From assembly GCA_035559595.1 (NCBI GenBank), contig DATMBF010000021.1:1-17090 (forward strand): 17,090 nucleotides of DNA, given 5' to 3'. Under the pieces are notes generated by a model. It made no database searches. It had not been told where the DNA came from and was given only the letters and a program-made list of their open reading frames with translations. This document shows positions 14,287 to 17,090 of the stretch, piece after piece. Source of the DNA: DATMBF01 sp035559595 (GTDB lineage: Bacteria > Bacteroidota > Ignavibacteria > UBA10030). A program made the position numbers and the translations under genes. The stretch's first letter is position 1. Each line of letters starts with the position of its first letter.

Positions 14287-16629
14287 TTGTCTCGGCAGAA
14301 TCCTCAAACGGGAGACACTTTAGGAACCGTGGACGCAAGATTTCTCGCACATGTTAGACAAAACACGCATGGAGAGTGGGAAGAACATCACCTTGATGAA
14401 CATCTTGCTGGGACTGCAAAACAGGCTGCGCATTTTGCGAAAGCATTCGGCAACCGCGACTGGGCAGAACTGCTCGGCTATTGGCACGACCTCGGCAAAT
14501 TCCATCCCGCGTGGCAGAAGTATTTGAGAAGAGAGAGTGGGTATGATGAAGAGGCGCACGTTGAGGGAAAAAGGGGAAGGCCTAATCATAGCGGTGCGGG
14601 TGCAATACTGGCCCTGGAGAAAGGCAATCACGAGCCTCCAGCGCGAGTTCTTGCCTATGCGATCGCTGGACACCATGGGGGACTGGCAAATTGGGTTGCT
14701 GACCTTGAAAGCCGACTGATTCGCTCCGAAGAAATCGCAACGCTCAAAGCTGTAAAAGATACACCAGAAGCATCGGCGTTTCTTTCAAAGCCCATCCCAC
14801 AATCAGTCCCATGTGTGCTTGCAAAGGCAAATCATTCAGACGCTGCGGAGCACTTCCATCTTTGGATTCGCATGCTCTTCTCGTGCCTGGCTGATGCGGA
14901 CTTTCTCGACACGGAAGCGTTCATGGAGCCGGAGAAAGCTGCTCAGCGCGGCAACTATGCATCACTTCAAGAACTCAAACGAAGATTCGACTCTTACATC
15001 GAACGCAAAGAGACAAATGCACCTGACACTCCAATCAACCGGAAACGAAAGTACATCCGTGAACAGTGTATCGCAAAAGCCCATCACCCACCCGGCTTCT
15101 TTTCGCTCACTGTCCCAACAGGCGGCGGAAAGACACTCTCCTCAATGGCGTTTGCACTCGAACATGCGCTCAGGCACAATAAGCAGCGCATCATTGTTGC
15201 CATTCCCTACACAAGTATCATCGAACAGACGGCGAACATTTTCAAGTATGGCACTGACAACGACGACGAGATAGAGGTTCGAAAGAGAGCCGGCGATCTT
15301 CTGTTCGGAGAGGATCAGGTCGTTGAACACCACAGCAATCTCGATCCCGAAAAAGAAAATGCTCGAAACAGGCTAGCATCTGAAAACTGGGATGCACCGA
15401 TCATCGTCACCACCAATGTTCAGCTTTTTGAATCGCTGTTTGCCAACAAGCCATCTGCCTGCCGAAAACTTCATAACATCGTGAACAGCGTCATTATTCT
15501 CGATGAAGTCCAGCTACTTCCGCCGGAATTTCTGAAACCAATCCTTTCTGTTTTGCGTGGACTTGTAGACTATTTTGGTGTTACCGTAGTCATGATGACC
15601 GCAACACAGCCTGCACTGGAAGGCACAATTGGAAACCAGCCTAATGTTGTTCGGGGAATCGACAGCGTAACGCCTATCATCGAAGACCCAGAATTACTCG
15701 TGCGCGAATTCAGTCGTGTCGAACTATCGTTCCCGCAGGATTTGAACGAACGGAAGGAATGGGAGTCAATCAGGGATGAACTCCTTCAACACGAGCAGCT
15801 TCTATGCATCGTCAACTCGAGAAAAGATTGTCTCGACCTTCACAGTCTGATGCCGGAGGGAACCGTGCATCTCTCTGCGCTCATGTGTGGCGAAGAGCGA
15901 AGCGTGGTCATCGCAGATATCAAAGAGAAACTTCGCAAGGGAGAGCCGATCAGAGTCATCAGCACCCAATTGGTCGAAGCAGGTGTGGACATAGATTTTC
16001 CAGTGGTCTATCGAGCGCTCGGCGGCTTCGATTCCATTGCACAGGCAGCAGGACGGTGTAACCGGGAAGGAAGGCTTCCGCACAAGGGAAAGGTCGTCGT
16101 ATTCGTTCCACCACGACCTGCCCCGCGTGGACTGTTGCTCAAGGGAGAACAGGCATGCCAGGAGATTCTTCGTACCCATGTGGTTGCGGAGCTTTCCCCG
16201 CAGTTGTTCCGGGAGTATTTCACCACCTTCTACTATCGTTTGAACGATTTCGACAAGCCTAAGTTCTACGATCGTTTGGTAAGAAATGCGGGCGACTTCT
16301 CGTTTGAGTTTAAAACGCTTGCCCAAGAGTTCAATCTCATTGATGAAGTCCAGCAGAGCATCGTCGTTTGGTACACGAATCCGAAAAATGGAAACAGCAG
16401 TGAGGCACTCATCAACGAGCTTCGACATAAGGGACCAAACCGAGAACTGATGCGAAAACTTCAGCGCTTTCTGGTGAATGTGCATTTCCGGATTTTTGAG
16501 AAGATCCAACGAAAGGGATTCGTCGAGGAAGTTCATGGCTACTGGGTGCAAAACGGCGACGCTTTGTACAAGCCCGGACTCGGTTTGCAACTGGATGACA
16601 CGAAATGGTTGGAGAACAGCGTGATATGA
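14287..16629 (+). CDS. cas3: CRISPR-associated helicase/nuclease Cas3 (HD domain at N-terminus)
   Basis: A 780-residue type I interference effector that unwinds and degrades target DNA after Cascade recruitment. The N-terminal HD nuclease shows H39 in LDEHL, HD at 67-68 (YWHDLGKFHPAWQ), H101 in NHSGAG and H129/H130 in AGHHGG. The SF2 helicase shows PTGGGKT (277-283), YTSIIEQTA (308-316), DEVQ box (406-409), MTATQP (437-442), STQLVEAGVDIDF (559-571) and QAAGRCNREG (586-595). All key motifs are intact, so the protein looks functional. The start is TTG, fixed by GGGAGG. HD-first order, length and motif wording fit subtypes such as I-C, but the subtype cannot be settled without partners. No cas5, cas7, cas8, cas1, cas2 or CRISPR array is seen on either side. 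The stop TGA overlaps an ATG (ATGA), as in a coupled operon, but that frame ends after 11 codons in the repeat region. Confidence 0.95.
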   Translation: MSRQNPQTGDTLGTVDARFLAHVRQNTHGEWEEHHLDEHLAGTAKQAAHFAKAFGNRDWAELLGYWHDLGKFHPAWQKYLRRESGYDEEAHVEGKRGRPNHSGAGAILALEKGNHEPPARVLAYAIAGHHGGLANWVADLESRLIRSEEIATLKAVKDTPEASAFLSKPIPQSVPCVLAKANHSDAAEHFHLWIRMLFSCLADADFLDTEAFMEPEKAAQRGNYASLQELKRRFDSYIERKETNAPDTPINRKRKYIREQCIAKAHHPPGFFSLTVPTGGGKTLSSMAFALEHALRHNKQRIIVAIPYTSIIEQTANIFKYGTDNDDEIEVRKRAGDLLFGEDQVVEHHSNLDPEKENARNRLASENWDAPIIVTTNVQLFESLFANKPSACRKLHNIVNSVIILDEVQLLPPEFLKPILSVLRGLVDYFGVTVVMMTATQPALEGTIGNQPNVVRGIDSVTPIIEDPELLVREFSRVELSFPQDLNERKEWESIRDELLQHEQLLCIVNSRKDCLDLHSLMPEGTVHLSALMCGEERSVVIADIKEKLRKGEPIRVISTQLVEAGVDIDFPVVYRALGGFDSIAQAAGRCNREGRLPHKGKVVVFVPPRPAPRGLLLKGEQACQEILRTHVVAELSPQLFREYFTTFYYRLNDFDKPKFYDRLVRNAGDFSFEFKTLAQEFNLIDEVQQSIVVWYTNPKNGNSSEALINELRHKGPNRELMRKLQRFLVNVHFRIFEKIQRKGFVEEVHGYWVQNGDALYKPGLGLQLDDTKWLENSVI

Positions 16630-16651
16630 AGTGGCCCCATTTTTCTCAACT

Positions 16652-16766
16652 GTCACCCTGAATTCGTTTTAGTCCACTATGTCACCCTGAGTTCGTCTCA
16701 GTCCATTATTGTCACCCTGAACTTGTTCAGCCCATTACGTCACCCTGAACTTGTTTCAGGGTCTAA
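16652..16766 (+). repeat. Four tandem degenerate palindromic repeats (about 29-base period)
   Basis: GTCACCCTGA-type units start at 16652, 16681, 16711 and 16739 (spacing 29, 30, 28). The last unit is a full palindrome: ACCCTGAA (16742-16749), loop CTTGT, TTCAGGGT (16755-16762). Unit 2 pairs CTGAG with CTCAG, unit 3 CTGAA with TTCAG, and unit 1 CTGAA with TTTAG (one G-U). The first three are followed by a degenerate CCA(C/T)TA instead of the GGGT arm. The family resembles common REP-like intergenic palindromes and lies directly before a GIY-YIG gene. Confidence 0.85.
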
Positions 16767-16783
16767 GATAAAGGGCCCGAATC

Positions 16784-17077
16784 ATGAAAACGGGATACGT
16801 GTACATCATGAGCAACTTCAAGCGTACGACATTCTACATTGGCGTGACGAGCGATCTTGCCCGCAGGGTGTACGAGCATCGCGAGGGGTTGATTGACGGA
16901 TTCACGAAACGCTATCGTTTGAAGTATCTGGTTTACTATGAAGAAGCAGGCACAATAACGGACGCGATTGCCCGTGAGAAGCAATTGAAGAATTGGCATC
17001 GCGAATGGAAACTCAATCTGATCAAAGCGATGAATCCTGAAATGAAAGACCTGAGCAGCGAGGTGCTGGGGGAATAG
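16784..17077 (+). CDS. GIY-YIG domain nuclease-like protein (UPF0213/YhbQ-like)
   Basis: A 97-residue single-domain GIY-YIG protein. It shows YVYIMSN (5-11, the GIY strand), FYIGVTSDLARRVYEH (17-32, YIG strand with catalytic-type R27/R28 and H32) and REKQLKNW (64-71) carrying the metal-binding E65. Length and composition match the small stand-alone family often annotated as putative endonuclease. Lysine- and arginine-rich ends fit DNA binding. A weak AAAGGG ribosome binding site lies about eight bases upstream of ATG 16784. The gene begins 17 bases after a block of four palindromic repeats, an arrangement I recognise from other bacterial genomes and which suggests the nuclease and repeats may move or persist together. 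Role is unproven. Confidence 0.92.
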   Translation: MKTGYVYIMSNFKRTTFYIGVTSDLARRVYEHREGLIDGFTKRYRLKYLVYYEEAGTITDAIAREKQLKNWHREWKLNLIKAMNPEMKDLSSEVLGE

Positions 17078-17090
17078 TAGATTCCGAAAC

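Noticed and set aside
15802..16656. 284-codon minus-strand open frame opposite cas3
   Set aside because: It runs antisense to conserved helicase motifs and shows no family features or ribosome binding site; a shadow frame.
16626..16661. Small coupled gene MKWPHFSQLSP after cas3
   Set aside because: Only 11 codons, no family resemblance, and its end lies in the repeat. At most a relic of a lost downstream gene.
16652..16766. CRISPR array next to cas3
   Set aside because: The repeats are contiguous at 28-30 bases with no unique spacers and differ from each other; they are tandem palindromes, not repeat-spacer units.

Overview
The window looks like chromosomal DNA from a Gram-negative member of the Bacteroidota/Chlorobiota (FCB) group. 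It encodes a TonB-dependent outer-membrane receptor with an N-terminal carboxypeptidase-regulatory-like domain and a large surface-type lipoprotein. Several starts carry strong Shine-Dalgarno sites (AGGAGG-like), and a textbook TTGACA-N17-TACATT promoter is present. Both argue against a typical Bacteroidia genome and fit a deeper lineage such as Ignavibacteria or a relative. This placement is inference.

Layout. (1) 152-3201, plus strand: a tightly overlapping cluster of ABC-2 ATPase, ABC-2 permease, VKOR-family thiol oxidoreductase and histone-deacetylase-family hydrolase. The last gene is split by an apparent one-base frameshift near 2372. (2) 3311-8197, plus strand: a thiamine salvage operon. 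A sigma70-like promoter drives a TPP riboswitch whose P1 3' strand can also act as an antiterminator against a strong intrinsic terminator. Then come a TonB receptor, thiamine pyrophosphokinase (thiN) and a sodium:solute symporter. The natural reading is uptake of thiamine across both membranes followed by direct conversion to TPP, all repressed by TPP. (3) 13131-8321, minus strand: a lipoprotein glycogen-debranching-type glucosidase with a glucodextranase-like C-terminal module, an SPFH/prohibitin-like membrane protein, and a thioredoxin fused to TPR-like helices. (4) 13270-14049, plus strand: an inositol-monophosphatase family enzyme. (5) 14287-16629, plus strand: a complete HD-helicase Cas3 with no other cas gene or CRISPR array in view. 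(6) 16652-17077: four degenerate tandem palindromic repeats immediately followed by a small GIY-YIG nuclease gene.

The points most worth a second look are: the orphan cas3 ending at a repeat/GIY-YIG junction; compensatory stem changes among the palindromic repeats; a REP-like palindrome of a similar widespread kind sitting in the variable P3 arm of the TPP riboswitch; the candidate thiamine symporter; the frameshifted deacetylase; and the chimeric debranching lipoprotein. No tRNA, rRNA, insertion sequence or CRISPR array was recognised. Family assignments are from recognised motifs, not from database searches.
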